64,000 nt of DNA from Streptomyces sp. NBC_01232 (lineage in GTDB: Bacteria > Actinomycetota > Actinomycetes > Streptomycetales > Streptomycetaceae). Below the pieces are notes generated by a model, which saw nothing but the letters and a program-made list of their open reading frames with translations, made no database searches and was not told where the DNA came from. Position 1 is the stretch's first letter; every line of letters begins with the position of its first letter. Both the position numbers and the translations under genes were made by a program. The DNA is taken from assembly GCF_035989885.1 (NCBI RefSeq), contig NZ_CP108518.1, positions 7,679,001 to 7,743,000 of the forward strand, read 5' to 3'. Shown here piece after piece: positions 17,346-27,571 of this stretch.

Positions 17346-18434
17346 GTGCACCCTAACCCGCAGCCGCAGCAACCCAGCCGATCCCGGAAGAAGATGTGGA
17401 TCGGCTCCGCGGTGGCCGTGGCCCTGCTCGCCGGTGCCGGCGCCGGGTTGATCCACTGGAAGACGGACTGGTTCGACGGGAACGGCGAGTCCGTCCTCTA
17501 CGCGAAGCCCCCCGCCGGAGCGGCCCAGAACGAGGAGACCGGAGGCGGGAAGCAGAGCGCCGCGCCCAGCGTGGACCCGGATCTGTCCCTCCCCGCCGGC
17601 CCGTTCACCGACTTCAAGCAGGCGGTCAAGCTGGACGACGGCACCCGCATATCCAAGGCCCGGGTGAAGGGCCCGAAGTCCGGCTTCGAGGGCAGCGTCT
17701 GGGTGTGGACGCCCAAGGAGTACGACCGCCCGGAGTACGCGAAGAGCGCCTTCCCGGTCATGATCGCGCTGCCCGGAGGCAACGGGAACGCCGACAACTA
17801 CTGGGCGACCATGCCGCAGCTGGGGCTCCAGAAGGCCATCGCCGAAGGCGCCGCAGCAGGCAAGAGCCTCCCGTTCATCCTGGTCATGCCGATCCTCAAC
17901 CCGGACGCCAAGTACTACTACGACGGCTCCGACATCCCCGGCCAGGCCAAGATGGGCACCTGGATAGGCGAGGACGTACCCGACCTCGCCCGGGCCAACT
18001 TCCGTACCTACAAGTCCCGTGACGGCTGGGCCTTCATGGGCAACTCCTCCGGCGCCTTCGTCGGTCTCAAGCAACTCCTGCAGAAGCCTGACCGCTTCCG
18101 GGCCGTCATAGCCAACGGCGGCGAGATCGTCCCGGACTCCCCGCTCTGGAAGGGCCACCAGGCGGAAATGGACGCCAACAACCCCGAGAAGCTCGCCCCG
18201 AAGCTGATCGCCAACAAGGGTCCCGAGGTGAACGTCCTCTTCCAGTACGGCACCAAGGAGGGCGGCCGCGACCGGATGGAGAAGTTCCAGCAGCAGGTCG
18301 GCAATGGCCCGGTCAAGGTCACGATCCACGAGATCCAGGGCGGCGACCACAACGGCTGGGACTACGTCCGGGGCATGAAGGAAGGCCCCCTGGAACAGCT
18401 CAGCAAGCTGATGAAGGGCCCGAAGCCGCAATAG
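17346..18434 (+). CDS. Membrane-anchored esterase (esterase D / Fes-like alpha/beta hydrolase)
   Basis: This 362-aa protein has a short basic N-terminus (RSRKK), one membrane helix (about 17-38) and an extracytoplasmic hydrolase domain. WVWTPKEYD, FPVMIALPGGNGNADNYW and the nucleophile elbow FMGNSSGAF (GxSxG) are typical of the putative-esterase family that includes enterochelin esterases and mycolyltransferases. The catalytic His is likely in GGDHNGWDY. GTG 17346 has GGAG 8 bases upstream; no better start exists. The natural substrate (acyl ester, cell-wall or siderophore ester) is unknown. Nothing nearby ties it to siderophore uptake. Confidence 0.82.
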   Translation: MHPNPQPQQPSRSRKKMWIGSAVAVALLAGAGAGLIHWKTDWFDGNGESVLYAKPPAGAAQNEETGGGKQSAAPSVDPDLSLPAGPFTDFKQAVKLDDGTRISKARVKGPKSGFEGSVWVWTPKEYDRPEYAKSAFPVMIALPGGNGNADNYWATMPQLGLQKAIAEGAAAGKSLPFILVMPILNPDAKYYYDGSDIPGQAKMGTWIGEDVPDLARANFRTYKSRDGWAFMGNSSGAFVGLKQLLQKPDRFRAVIANGGEIVPDSPLWKGHQAEMDANNPEKLAPKLIANKGPEVNVLFQYGTKEGGRDRMEKFQQQVGNGPVKVTIHEIQGGDHNGWDYVRGMKEGPLEQLSKLMKGPKPQ

Positions 18435-18475
18435 CAGCGCAGGTGTCCCGGTCGGAGCCGAAGCCGGCGGTGGCG

Positions 18476-18504
18476 CCGGACCGCCTCGCGTCGAGGCGGT
18501 CCGG
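18476..18504. terminator. Strong hairpin terminator after the esterase gene
   Basis: Perfect 13-bp stem CCGGACCGCCTCG / CGAGGCGGTCCGG with a 3-nt loop. It lies between the convergent esterase gene and the antibiotic-kinase remnant and could stop transcription from both sides. Confidence 0.75.
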
Positions 18505-18534
18505 GGTGCGTGTCGCGCTCGTCGGGTGCGCGGC

Positions 18535-18744
18535 TCAGCGGCGGGGCAGCGCCTCGGCCACCTCCGTCTGGGAGGGGTCGACGGCGGTACGCCCGTCCTC
18601 GATGTCCCGCAGCGTGTTCTGCAGCAGCCGGGCCAGGGTCCAGCCCGCAGCGCGCCGGCGGTCCAGCCCGAGCGCCTCGGTCAGCAGGCCGAAGCGGCGC
18701 CGCACCACCCGGGGAGCGTCCCCGGTGGCGCGGAGCCTCGGTCG
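18535..18744 (-). pseudogene. Remnant of an aminoglycoside/hydroxyurea phosphotransferase gene
   Basis: On the minus strand a reading frame ends with RRRFGLLTEALGLD, RRAAGWTLARLLQNTLRDIE and DGRTAVDPSQTEVAEALPRR. From memory this is the typical C-terminal end of the antibiotic-resistance kinases of the streptomycin 6-kinase / hydroxyurea phosphotransferase family. Upstream of about 18744 the similarity stops: the ATP-binding lobe and the catalytic HGDxHxxN motif are absent, and the sequence runs into the 5' end of a divergent MFS gene. Only about 65-70 of an expected 280-300 residues remain, so this is a decayed or deletion-truncated gene. The family call rests on recall of the C-terminal pattern. 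Confidence 0.6.
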
Positions 18745-18891
18745 AGCAGCTGCGGGCGAAGCCGGAGAGGAACAGGACGTGTTCGAGCTGCCGGTTTCCG
18801 CCACATCGGGGATGCGGCACTGGCCGAGCTCCTCCTCGGCCGCGGCCGGCTCCGAGCTGCAGGGCGGTGCGGGGCATGTGAACCTGCCTGT

Positions 18892-20403
18892 GTGGAACTG
18901 CAAGCAGGTCACCCGGCACCCCCGGACCCCGGCCGGTCGGCGCAGAGCGCCGTGCTGATCGCGACCTGTGTCTCGACCCTGGTCGTCAACGCGAACACCT
19001 CCGCGGTGAGCATCCTGCTGCCGGCGATCAGCGCGGACACCGGCACGTCCCTGGACACCCTCCAGTGGGCCGTCACCGGGTATTCGCTGGTGGGCGCAGC
19101 GGTGATCGTCACCTCGGGGGCGCTCGGCGACGTGTTCGGGCGCCGGCTGGTCTTCCTGGGCGGCCTGGCCCTGTTCATCGCCTCGTGCGTGCTGATCGCG
19201 CTGTCCGGCGGCGGTGCGGGCGTGATCGCGGGCCGGGCGATCCAGGGGGCGGCGGGAGCCACCATCCTGGCGTGCGGGATGAGCCTGCTGTCCGTGTCCA
19301 CCTCGGGGGCGGGGCAGGTACGGGCGGTGACCCTGTGGGGCGGGGCATCGGCGGTGGGCGCCGCGGCCGGGCCGCTCGTCGGTGGTCTGCTGGTGGACGG
19401 GACGGGCTGGCAGGGCCTGTTCTGGATCGACGCGGCGATCGCCCTCGCCTGCGTCCCGGTCACGCTGAAGGGTGTCGCCGAATCCCGCGACCCCGACCGC
19501 AGCCGCTCCATCGACTTCGCCGGAACCGTGCTGATCGCCGCCGTGCTCGCCCCGGCGCTGCTCGCGCTCAGCGAGGGAGCCGCATGGGGCTGGCTCTCGG
19601 CCGAGGTGCTGGGATGCTTCGCCGTCGCATTGGTGTCGGCCTTCGCGTTCGTCGCGGTGGAGCGACGGGTCGAGGCGCCGCTGGTGGACCTGCGGCTGCT
19701 GAAGGAACGCGTGCTGATCGGAGCGACCGTCGGGATCCTGCTGAGCGCGGGTGTGATCAACGGCCTGATGTATCTCGTCAGCCTCTACTTCCAGAACCCC
19801 GCCACGCTCGCGCTCAGCCCGCTGGAGGCGGGCCTCGCCACGCTCCCCGCGACGGTGGGCCTGATCGCTGTCACACCACTCGTGCCCCGGGCGGTCCAGC
19901 GGCTGGGCATCGGACCCGTGATCGCCGCGGGGTTCGCGGCGGCGACGGCCGGCTGCGTGCTGCTCGTGTTCGTCCAGGGCGACTGGCGCTACGGGGCGTT
20001 CGTCCTGCCGCTCGTGCTCCTGGCCGCAGGCCTCGGGCTCGTCAACGGTCCGGCGAGCTCCGCGTCCACCTCATCGGTGTCCGCCGACGACGTCGGAGCG
20101 GCGTCCGGCATCTCGAACATGGCCCGCTACATCGGAGCGGCCGCGTTCACGGCGGCCGTGGCCACGGTCAACGCGACCGTGGGGGAGTCGCGGAGCGCGG
20201 CCGGGGACGAGGCGGCGGACGCGCTCGCGGCAGGTCTGTCCGGGGCGTGCCTGCTGCTCGCGATCGCATCCGGGGTGGGCATGCTGCTGTCCGTCCTGGC
20301 GATCCGCGCCCGACGCCGCCGGGCCGGGCCCGGGGCGTACGGGGCGGCCGCGGCCTCGCACGCCCACACCGTCCCGGTCGGGGGCCCGGCGACCACCGGG
20401 TGA
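18892..20403 (+). CDS. MFS transporter, DHA2 (14-TM drug:H+ antiporter) family
   Basis: About 503 aa with 14 hydrophobic segments. Motif A in the first loop reads GALGDVFGRRL, and motif C-like GASAVGAAAGPLVGGLL lies in the fifth helix; both mark drug/proton antiporters of the EmrB/QacA type. The C-terminus is a basic Arg/Ala tail. The start is uncertain. No ATG is available in frame near the first helix, GTG 18892 is the best candidate, GTG 18952 would cut into helix 1, and no clear ribosome-binding site is seen. The gene's 5' side abuts an antibiotic-kinase remnant, so its start region may have been altered by the same deletion. Export substrate unknown. Confidence 0.8.
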   Translation: MELQAGHPAPPDPGRSAQSAVLIATCVSTLVVNANTSAVSILLPAISADTGTSLDTLQWAVTGYSLVGAAVIVTSGALGDVFGRRLVFLGGLALFIASCVLIALSGGGAGVIAGRAIQGAAGATILACGMSLLSVSTSGAGQVRAVTLWGGASAVGAAAGPLVGGLLVDGTGWQGLFWIDAAIALACVPVTLKGVAESRDPDRSRSIDFAGTVLIAAVLAPALLALSEGAAWGWLSAEVLGCFAVALVSAFAFVAVERRVEAPLVDLRLLKERVLIGATVGILLSAGVINGLMYLVSLYFQNPATLALSPLEAGLATLPATVGLIAVTPLVPRAVQRLGIGPVIAAGFAAATAGCVLLVFVQGDWRYGAFVLPLVLLAAGLGLVNGPASSASTSSVSADDVGAASGISNMARYIGAAAFTAAVATVNATVGESRSAAGDEAADALAAGLSGACLLLAIASGVGMLLSVLAIRARRRRAGPGAYGAAAASHAHTVPVGGPATTG

Positions 20404-20592
20404 CGTGCTGCCGAATCCCTCCGGTACGTCCGACGCATCACGGCCGGGAAAGGAGTGCGCCGACGCGCCCGGTCACCAGCGCCGCCGGGTCATCGCAGCG
20501 CTTCCGCCCCCGGACGGCCGTACCCGAGTCGCCGACGGCGGGAGCGCGGGCGAGGCTGGACAGAATCGGCCCCTGTCGACCCGGAGGTCCCC

Positions 20593-22068
20593 TTGAGCGC
20601 TGCGGATGTGCCCGTCCCGGACGACGTCCCGCAAGGAAAAGCGGCCGGGACCGTGGCGGCCAAGGCCGGTTCCTCGACGCTCACCTGGGTGACCCTCGCG
20701 ATGATGACGACGGCCTCCGTCGCCAGCCTGCGCGCGGCGCCCACCATGGCGGTGTACGGCCTGGCCTGCGTGTTCCTGTACCTCGTACCCGCGATCGTGT
20801 TCCTGCTGCCGACCTCGCTGGTCTCGGCGGAGCTCGCGTCGGGCTGGTCGGGCGGCGTGTACCGGTGGGTGAGCGAGGGACTGTCGAAGCCCCTCGGGTT
20901 CCTCGCCGTATGGTGCCAGTTCGCCATGACGATCTTCTACTACCCCAGCCTGCTGGCGTTCGTCGCGAGCACCCTGGCGTATGTCATCGACCCGTCCCTG
21001 GCCTCCAACGGCGTCTACACCGCCATCGTGATCGTCGTCCTGTACTGGACCGGCGTCTGGGTGTCCTCGCAGGGCACCAAGGCGCTCTCCGGGCTCGCCT
21101 CCTGGGGACTGATCATCGGCACGCTCATCCCGGGATCCCTGCTGGTGGTCCTCGGCATGGTGTTCCTCGGCCAGGGCAACCCGTCCGCCGCCCCGATGGG
21201 CGCCTCCAACATCTTCCCCGTGTGGACGGGTCTGGCCAGCCTGGTGCTCATCGTCAACAACTTCCTGAGCTATTCGGGCATGGAGATGAACGCCGTCCAC
21301 GTCTCGTCGCTGAAGGACCCTCCGCGGGAGTTCCCGAAGACGATGTTCCTCGCGATGGGGATGGTGCTGCTGATCTTCATCCTGCCGGCCCTCGCCATCA
21401 GCTGGGTGGTCCCGGCCGACCAGCTGTCCCTGACCGCGGGCGTCATGCAGGCCTTCGACGCGTTCTTCTCCTACTTCCACATCGGCTGGCTGACCCCGAT
21501 CGCCGCGGTCGCCCTGGTGGCCGCTTCCCTGGGCGGGATGCTCACCTGGCTGGCCGGGCCATCCAAGGGACTGCTGCTGATCTCGCGTCAGGAGGGTTAC
21601 CTGCCGCCGTTCCTGCAGCAGCTCAACAGCCACGGCGTCCAGCAGAACATCCTGGTCACCCAGGGCATCGTCACGACGGTCATCGCGCTGATGTACGCAC
21701 TGATCCCCAATGTGTCCAGCGTCTACTGGATCTTCTCCGTGATCACCACCCAGGTGTACCTGATCATGTACCTGCTGATGTTCCTGGCGGCCATGCGGCT
21801 GCGCAAGACCCAGCCCGACCATCCGCGCGGCTACCGCGCCCCGGCACTGAGCCTGATCTGCGTCGTGGGCTTCCTGGCCTCCGCCGCGGCCATGGTCATC
21901 GGATTCGTGCCGTCCTCGCAGTTCGGCGGCGGCAGCGTCTGGAGCTACGTCGCCATCGTGGGCGGCGGTCTGCTGCTTCTCGGTGTGATCATCCCCTGGC
22001 TGTGCCTGCGGTTGCGCAAGCCCAGCTGGCGCAACCCGGACGCGCAGGCGACAGGAGAGGTCGCATGA
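20593..22068 (+). CDS. APC-superfamily amino acid permease
   Basis: This 491-aa protein has about 12 membrane segments in an amino acid/polyamine/organocation permease pattern. TSLVSAELASGWSGGVYRWV is the conserved helix 2-3 region, and NNFLSYSGMEMNAVHVSSLK matches helix 6 of the glutamate/GABA antiporter branch. TTG 20593 is the likely start: GGAGG lies 5 bases before it, and no ATG or GTG is equally placed. The next gene starts inside its stop (ATGA), and a dipeptidase follows, so the operon probably takes up and processes amino acids or peptides. The exact substrate is not predictable. Confidence 0.88.
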   Translation: MSAADVPVPDDVPQGKAAGTVAAKAGSSTLTWVTLAMMTTASVASLRAAPTMAVYGLACVFLYLVPAIVFLLPTSLVSAELASGWSGGVYRWVSEGLSKPLGFLAVWCQFAMTIFYYPSLLAFVASTLAYVIDPSLASNGVYTAIVIVVLYWTGVWVSSQGTKALSGLASWGLIIGTLIPGSLLVVLGMVFLGQGNPSAAPMGASNIFPVWTGLASLVLIVNNFLSYSGMEMNAVHVSSLKDPPREFPKTMFLAMGMVLLIFILPALAISWVVPADQLSLTAGVMQAFDAFFSYFHIGWLTPIAAVALVAASLGGMLTWLAGPSKGLLLISRQEGYLPPFLQQLNSHGVQQNILVTQGIVTTVIALMYALIPNVSSVYWIFSVITTQVYLIMYLLMFLAAMRLRKTQPDHPRGYRAPALSLICVVGFLASAAAMVIGFVPSSQFGGGSVWSYVAIVGGGLLLLGVIIPWLCLRLRKPSWRNPDAQATGEVA

Positions 22069-22514
22069 GCCCCACCGCCTTCGCCTCCCGGCACAAGTTG
22101 ATCTACATCGTCGCCATCATCCTGCTCGTCGGCTTCGTCGTGGTGGGGCTGATCCAGTACAAGGCCGTACGGTCCACCAACCAGGCCCTTGACAAGGCCA
22201 ACCAGCTCACGGACGAGCTGGTGGCCGCCGGGTTCTCCCGGCCCGATCCCAGCACCCTGGCCCGTGCGCTCGGCGAGGACGGGGGCATCGTCTGCGAGGA
22301 CCCCGCCTCCGCCCTCAAGTCGGCCCTGTGGAAGATCAACATGTCCAACGGGGCCACCGGCCCCGGCCAGCGACCGGTCATCGCCGACAGCCGGGCCCTG
22401 CAGGCGGAGGCCCTCGTGCTGAAGGTCTACTGCCCCGACACCCTGCACCGCATCCAGGAGCAGATCGCAGACCTGAAGACCGACCAGACGGTGAAGCGCG
22501 GCAACGATGGCTGA
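22065..22514 (+). CDS. Single-TM membrane protein of unknown function
   Basis: This 149-aa protein has a short N-terminus, one membrane helix (YIVAIILLVGFVVVGLIQY, about 13-31) and then a mostly helical soluble domain with two cysteines (VCEDP and VYCPD). The heptad-like KANQLTDELV next to the membrane may be a short coiled coil. ATG 22065 overlaps the permease stop (ATGA) with AGGAG just upstream, and its own stop overlaps the start of the M20 dipeptidase, so all three proteins are coupled. It may be an accessory subunit of the permease. I recognise no domain. Confidence 0.82.
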   Translation: MSPTAFASRHKLIYIVAIILLVGFVVVGLIQYKAVRSTNQALDKANQLTDELVAAGFSRPDPSTLARALGEDGGIVCEDPASALKSALWKINMSNGATGPGQRPVIADSRALQAEALVLKVYCPDTLHRIQEQIADLKTDQTVKRGNDG

Positions 22515-23934
22515 CCGCGACCAGGACCCTGCCCTTGGCCCCGACCGCGACCAGGAGCCTGTCCTCGACCGGGGCAGCGACATGCCGGACGCCCGCGGCC
22601 TCGCCGAACGCATCGACGCGCTGATGCCCCGCGCCAAGGCCGACCTCGCCGAACTGGTCGCCATTCCCTCGGTCGCCGACCCCCGGCAGTTCCCTCCCGA
22701 GGAATGCGCGCGGGCCGCCCGGTGGGTGGCCGACGCGTTCACCGGGGCGGGCCTGCTCGACGTACGCCTGGAGGAGACCCCCGACGGCAGCCACGCCGTA
22801 CTCGGTCACCGGCCGGGCCCGGCGGGCGCCCCGACCGTCCTGCTGTACTGCCACTACGACGTACAGCCCCCGCTCGGCGAAGCCGCCTGGACCTCACCGC
22901 CGTTCGCGCTCACCGAGCGTGACGGACGCTGGTACGGGCGGGGCACCGCCGACTGCAAGGGCAACATCGTCATGCACCTCACGGCGCTGCGGGCGCTCGG
23001 CGACCAGCTGTCCGTCGGGCTGAAGTTCGTCGCCGAGGGCTCCGAGGAACAGGGCACCGGCGGGCTCGAACAGTACGTCGTCGCGCACCCGGACGAGATC
23101 TGCGCCGACGCGCTGCTGATCTGCGACACCGGCAACGCCGCCGTGGGCCGCCCCACCGCCACCACCGCACTGCGCGGCCTCGCCAACGTCGTCGTCACCG
23201 TCGCCACCCTCCGCGGCGACCTGCACTCGGGCATGTTCGGCGGACCCGCCCCCGACGCGCTGGCCGCCCTGATCCAGATCCTGTCGACGCTGCGCGATCC
23301 CGACGGCGGCACCCGCATCGACGGCCTGGACTGCACCGGCACCTGGACCGGAGTGCCGTACGAGGAGGAGCAGTTCCGCACCGACGCCTCCGTCCTGGAG
23401 GGGGTCCGCCTCACCGGATCCGGCTCGGTGGCGGACCGGCTCTGGGCGCGCCCGGCCGTGACGGTCCTCGGTATCGACTGCCCGCCCGTGGTCGGCTCCG
23501 CCGCCGCGGTTCCGGCCACGGCCCGGGCCCGGGTCAGCCTGCGCGTGCCACCGGGGACGGACTCCGACACCGCGCTGGCCGCCCTCACCGCGCACCTGAC
23601 GGCCGCCGCTCCCTGGGGCGCCCGCGTCTCGGTCGAGAAGGAGGGCACCGGCTCGCCGTTCCGCCCGGCCACCGACGGGCCGGCCTACCGGGCCATGGGC
23701 CGGGCCATGCAGCAGGCGTACGGCCGGCCGATGGAGTTCCTCGGCCAGGGCGGCTCGATCCCCCTGTGCAACGTGCTGGCCGGAACCTGCCCCGACGCCG
23801 AGATCATCCTCATGGGAGTGGAGGAGCCACACTGCCTCATCCACGCGCCCGACGAGAGCGTCGACCCGACCGAGATCCGCAACATGGCCCTCGTGGAGGC
23901 ACTCTTCCTCCTGGACTACGCGTCGCAGCGCTGA
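22507..23934 (+). CDS. M20 family metallopeptidase (dipeptidase)
   Basis: This 475-aa zinc peptidase of the M20/M28 fold has the full motif set: CHYDVQP (His metal ligand and Asp), GRGTADCKGN (bridging Asp), EGSEEQGTGG (general base Glu plus ligand Glu) and a C-terminal IHAPDES (His ligand). The central lid domain follows LHSGMFGG. This resembles CNDP-type cytosolic dipeptidases, and no signal peptide is visible. ATG 22507 overlaps the preceding gene's stop by 8 bases; an internal Met (MPDARGLAE, codon at 22582) is an alternative start. Being third in an operon with an amino acid permease suggests use of imported dipeptides or modified amino acids. Confidence 0.9.
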   Translation: MADRDQDPALGPDRDQEPVLDRGSDMPDARGLAERIDALMPRAKADLAELVAIPSVADPRQFPPEECARAARWVADAFTGAGLLDVRLEETPDGSHAVLGHRPGPAGAPTVLLYCHYDVQPPLGEAAWTSPPFALTERDGRWYGRGTADCKGNIVMHLTALRALGDQLSVGLKFVAEGSEEQGTGGLEQYVVAHPDEICADALLICDTGNAAVGRPTATTALRGLANVVVTVATLRGDLHSGMFGGPAPDALAALIQILSTLRDPDGGTRIDGLDCTGTWTGVPYEEEQFRTDASVLEGVRLTGSGSVADRLWARPAVTVLGIDCPPVVGSAAAVPATARARVSLRVPPGTDSDTALAALTAHLTAAAPWGARVSVEKEGTGSPFRPATDGPAYRAMGRAMQQAYGRPMEFLGQGGSIPLCNVLAGTCPDAEIILMGVEEPHCLIHAPDESVDPTEIRNMALVEALFLLDYASQR

Positions 23935-24060
23935 CCCGGACGCCACCGGGGCTCCCGTTCGGTCGGCGTCGTTGTCAGTGGGCGGTGCCATCCTGTTCGG
24001 AGGACGGCCGGCGTGCCCGGGCGGGGCGGGTGGCGGGGGCCGAGGGTGAGGGGAAGCAGC

Positions 24061-25056
24061 ATGAGGATCATGCTCGACAACAACATCTGGTCGTACCTGG
24101 GGGACGAGCGGGCGGGGGACCGGTTCAAGAAGGTCGCCCGTTCCCTCGGACATCGCGTGGTGACCGCGCCGAGCGTTCTGCTGGAGGTGCTGCAGCATCC
24201 GCGGGCGGACAAGCGGGCGGCGATCGTCGAGGCGATGACGGCCGCGACGGACGAGCGGCTGCGCAGCGAGGCCGACCGGGAGGGCGCCGAGGTCGTCGCC
24301 GAAGTGCGCCGCCTGCACCCGGAGTGGATGCGGTCCATGCCCGACACCGGGCGCGAGGCGACGTGGCGGACCTACTGGACGAAGAGGTTCTGGCGCCAGG
24401 CGGTGGAGCACCACGACCGGTTCCGCGATACGGAACCGGCCCGGCGCACTGCGCGCACGGCGCGGTTCGTGGTGGACAACCAGAAGGAGCAGCGCGAGCG
24501 TATGCGCGAGGTGGGGTTCGATCTCCGTGACCTCTCACGGATCACCACTTCTCCGCATGAGGAGACCACGGCGGAGCAGCGGGCCGGCTGGGGAGACGGC
24601 GAAGGCGTCGCGGCCTGGCGGCCGTACAGCCAGGAGGTGTACTGGTGCGCGTTCGCCACGGGCCGCCGGTCCGTGCTCACCCACGAGGACACCACCTACG
24701 CCGACTGGGTCGGTGCCCGGGTCGATCTCCGCGCCATGTGTGCCTCGCGCGAGGCGTTCAACCGGTTCTGGCTGCACGAGGTGGAAGCGGCGCACATGCC
24801 GCGCAACTGGCTCCGGTGGGCGGCGGACACGGTGCAGGCGGACATGAAGATCACCGACGGCAACCCCGTCGATGTCCAGCACGCCGCCTATCTGCCGGAC
24901 TGCGAGGTGTTCCTCACCGCCGACAAGAACTTCCTTCGGGTACTGGACCGCATCGCGGAGCAGTCCCCGGTTCCCGTGGGAAGGGCCCTCCGGGTGGCGC
25001 CGGCGGCCCACGACGGCATCGTGGAGGCGATCGAGAGCGCGCTCCGTACCCTCTGA
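24061..25056 (+). CDS. PIN-like domain protein with a large insertion
   Basis: This 331-aa protein opens with MRIMLDNNIWSYL, like the first strand and Asp of PIN-domain nucleases, and closes with NPVDVQHAAYLPDCEVFLTADKNFLRVL, which matches the last acidic residues and strand (D..H/D-F-x-T-x-D) of the PIN fold. Between them lie about 230 residues rich in Arg/Glu/Trp, far more than the roughly 130 aa of a VapC toxin. This suggests an inserted helical domain. GGGGAAG precedes ATG 24061. There is no VapB-like antitoxin on either side, so it is not an obvious toxin-antitoxin pair. The nuclease role is inferred from the two end motifs. Confidence 0.65.
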   Translation: MRIMLDNNIWSYLGDERAGDRFKKVARSLGHRVVTAPSVLLEVLQHPRADKRAAIVEAMTAATDERLRSEADREGAEVVAEVRRLHPEWMRSMPDTGREATWRTYWTKRFWRQAVEHHDRFRDTEPARRTARTARFVVDNQKEQRERMREVGFDLRDLSRITTSPHEETTAEQRAGWGDGEGVAAWRPYSQEVYWCAFATGRRSVLTHEDTTYADWVGARVDLRAMCASREAFNRFWLHEVEAAHMPRNWLRWAADTVQADMKITDGNPVDVQHAAYLPDCEVFLTADKNFLRVLDRIAEQSPVPVGRALRVAPAAHDGIVEAIESALRTL

Positions 25057-25083
25057 GGTCCCGGCGGGGCCCGCCCCCGGAGA

Positions 25084-25512
25084 TCACGTGACGGGTTCGC
25101 CGATGCCCAGGAGGTTTCCCTCGCTGTCACGGAACCAGGCGGCTCGCTCGCCCCGTGCCCCCTTGCTCGGGTAGTTCCCCTCGACCTCGGCGATCCCTTC
25201 TTCGTCCGTCCGGAGCCCCGGTACGTCGACCTGTTCGAAGGTCACGCCGCGCCCCTTGAGTTCGGCCACGACGGTCTCGAGGTCGTCGACCTCCCACCCC
25301 ATCTGCGTGAAGGTGCCGGGCGAGGATCCCGTCGACGCGAACAGGGCGAAGTCGGTGTCCCCGCACCGGTACAGCAGCCCACCGGGCCGCTCGTCGACGG
25401 GCTCCAGCCCGAGGGTCTCGGCGTAGAACCGCCGTGCCCGCTCCAGATCCCGTGCCGGCAGCCTCGTCGCCACGCGCCCCCGGGCCAGAACGTTCCTGTC
25501 GTCTGCGTTCAT
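25084..25512 (-). CDS. VOC (glyoxalase/bleomycin-resistance fold) protein
   Basis: This 142-aa protein has one pair of beta-alpha-beta-beta-beta units. The pattern starts TRLPARDLERARRFYAETLGLEP, then DFALFASTGSSPGTFTQMGWEVDDLE, and ends AAWFRDSEGNLLGIGEP with the usual Glu-x-Gly metal-binding end strand region. Members include glyoxalases, dioxygenases and drug-binding proteins, so activity cannot be assigned. ATG 25512 immediately follows a GGGGAG. Convergent with the PIN-like gene (27-bp gap) and divergent from gdhA. Confidence 0.85.
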   Translation of the reverse strand: MNADDRNVLARGRVATRLPARDLERARRFYAETLGLEPVDERPGGLLYRCGDTDFALFASTGSSPGTFTQMGWEVDDLETVVAELKGRGVTFEQVDVPGLRTDEEGIAEVEGNYPSKGARGERAAWFRDSEGNLLGIGEPVT

Positions 25513-27405
<1,893 letters not shown>

Positions 27406-27447
27406 TCCGGCGACCACGCCGCGCCCGGATCCTCCGGGCGGGTTCGT

Positions 27448-27515
27448 CGCCCACGTGACGCGGTGGAGCGGTCCGGGAGTTGCCTCCCGGGCCGCTCCAC
27501 CGCGTCACGTGGGCG
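27448..27515 (+). terminator. 32-bp-stem hairpin after gdhA
   Basis: Positions 27448-27479 pair with 27484-27515 across a 4-nt loop (TTGC). All 32 positions pair, one of them as a G-T wobble (27472/27491). The stem includes a CACGTG core. It starts about 40 bases after the gdhA stop and has no U-tract, which is normal for Streptomyces terminators. Confidence 0.85.
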
Positions 27516-27571
27516 ATCGCGCCTCCGAAACGGGAAGGAGCCCGCCCGGCACTGCCGGGTAGCATCCCCGG

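Noticed and set aside
17346..18434. Siderophore esterase acting with the NRPS locus
   Set aside because: It is 4 kb away behind unrelated genes, is membrane-anchored and has no siderophore uptake genes nearby; the link is not supported.
24061..25056. VapBC toxin-antitoxin pair
   Set aside because: No antitoxin-sized gene is adjacent, and the PIN-like protein is more than twice the normal toxin length.
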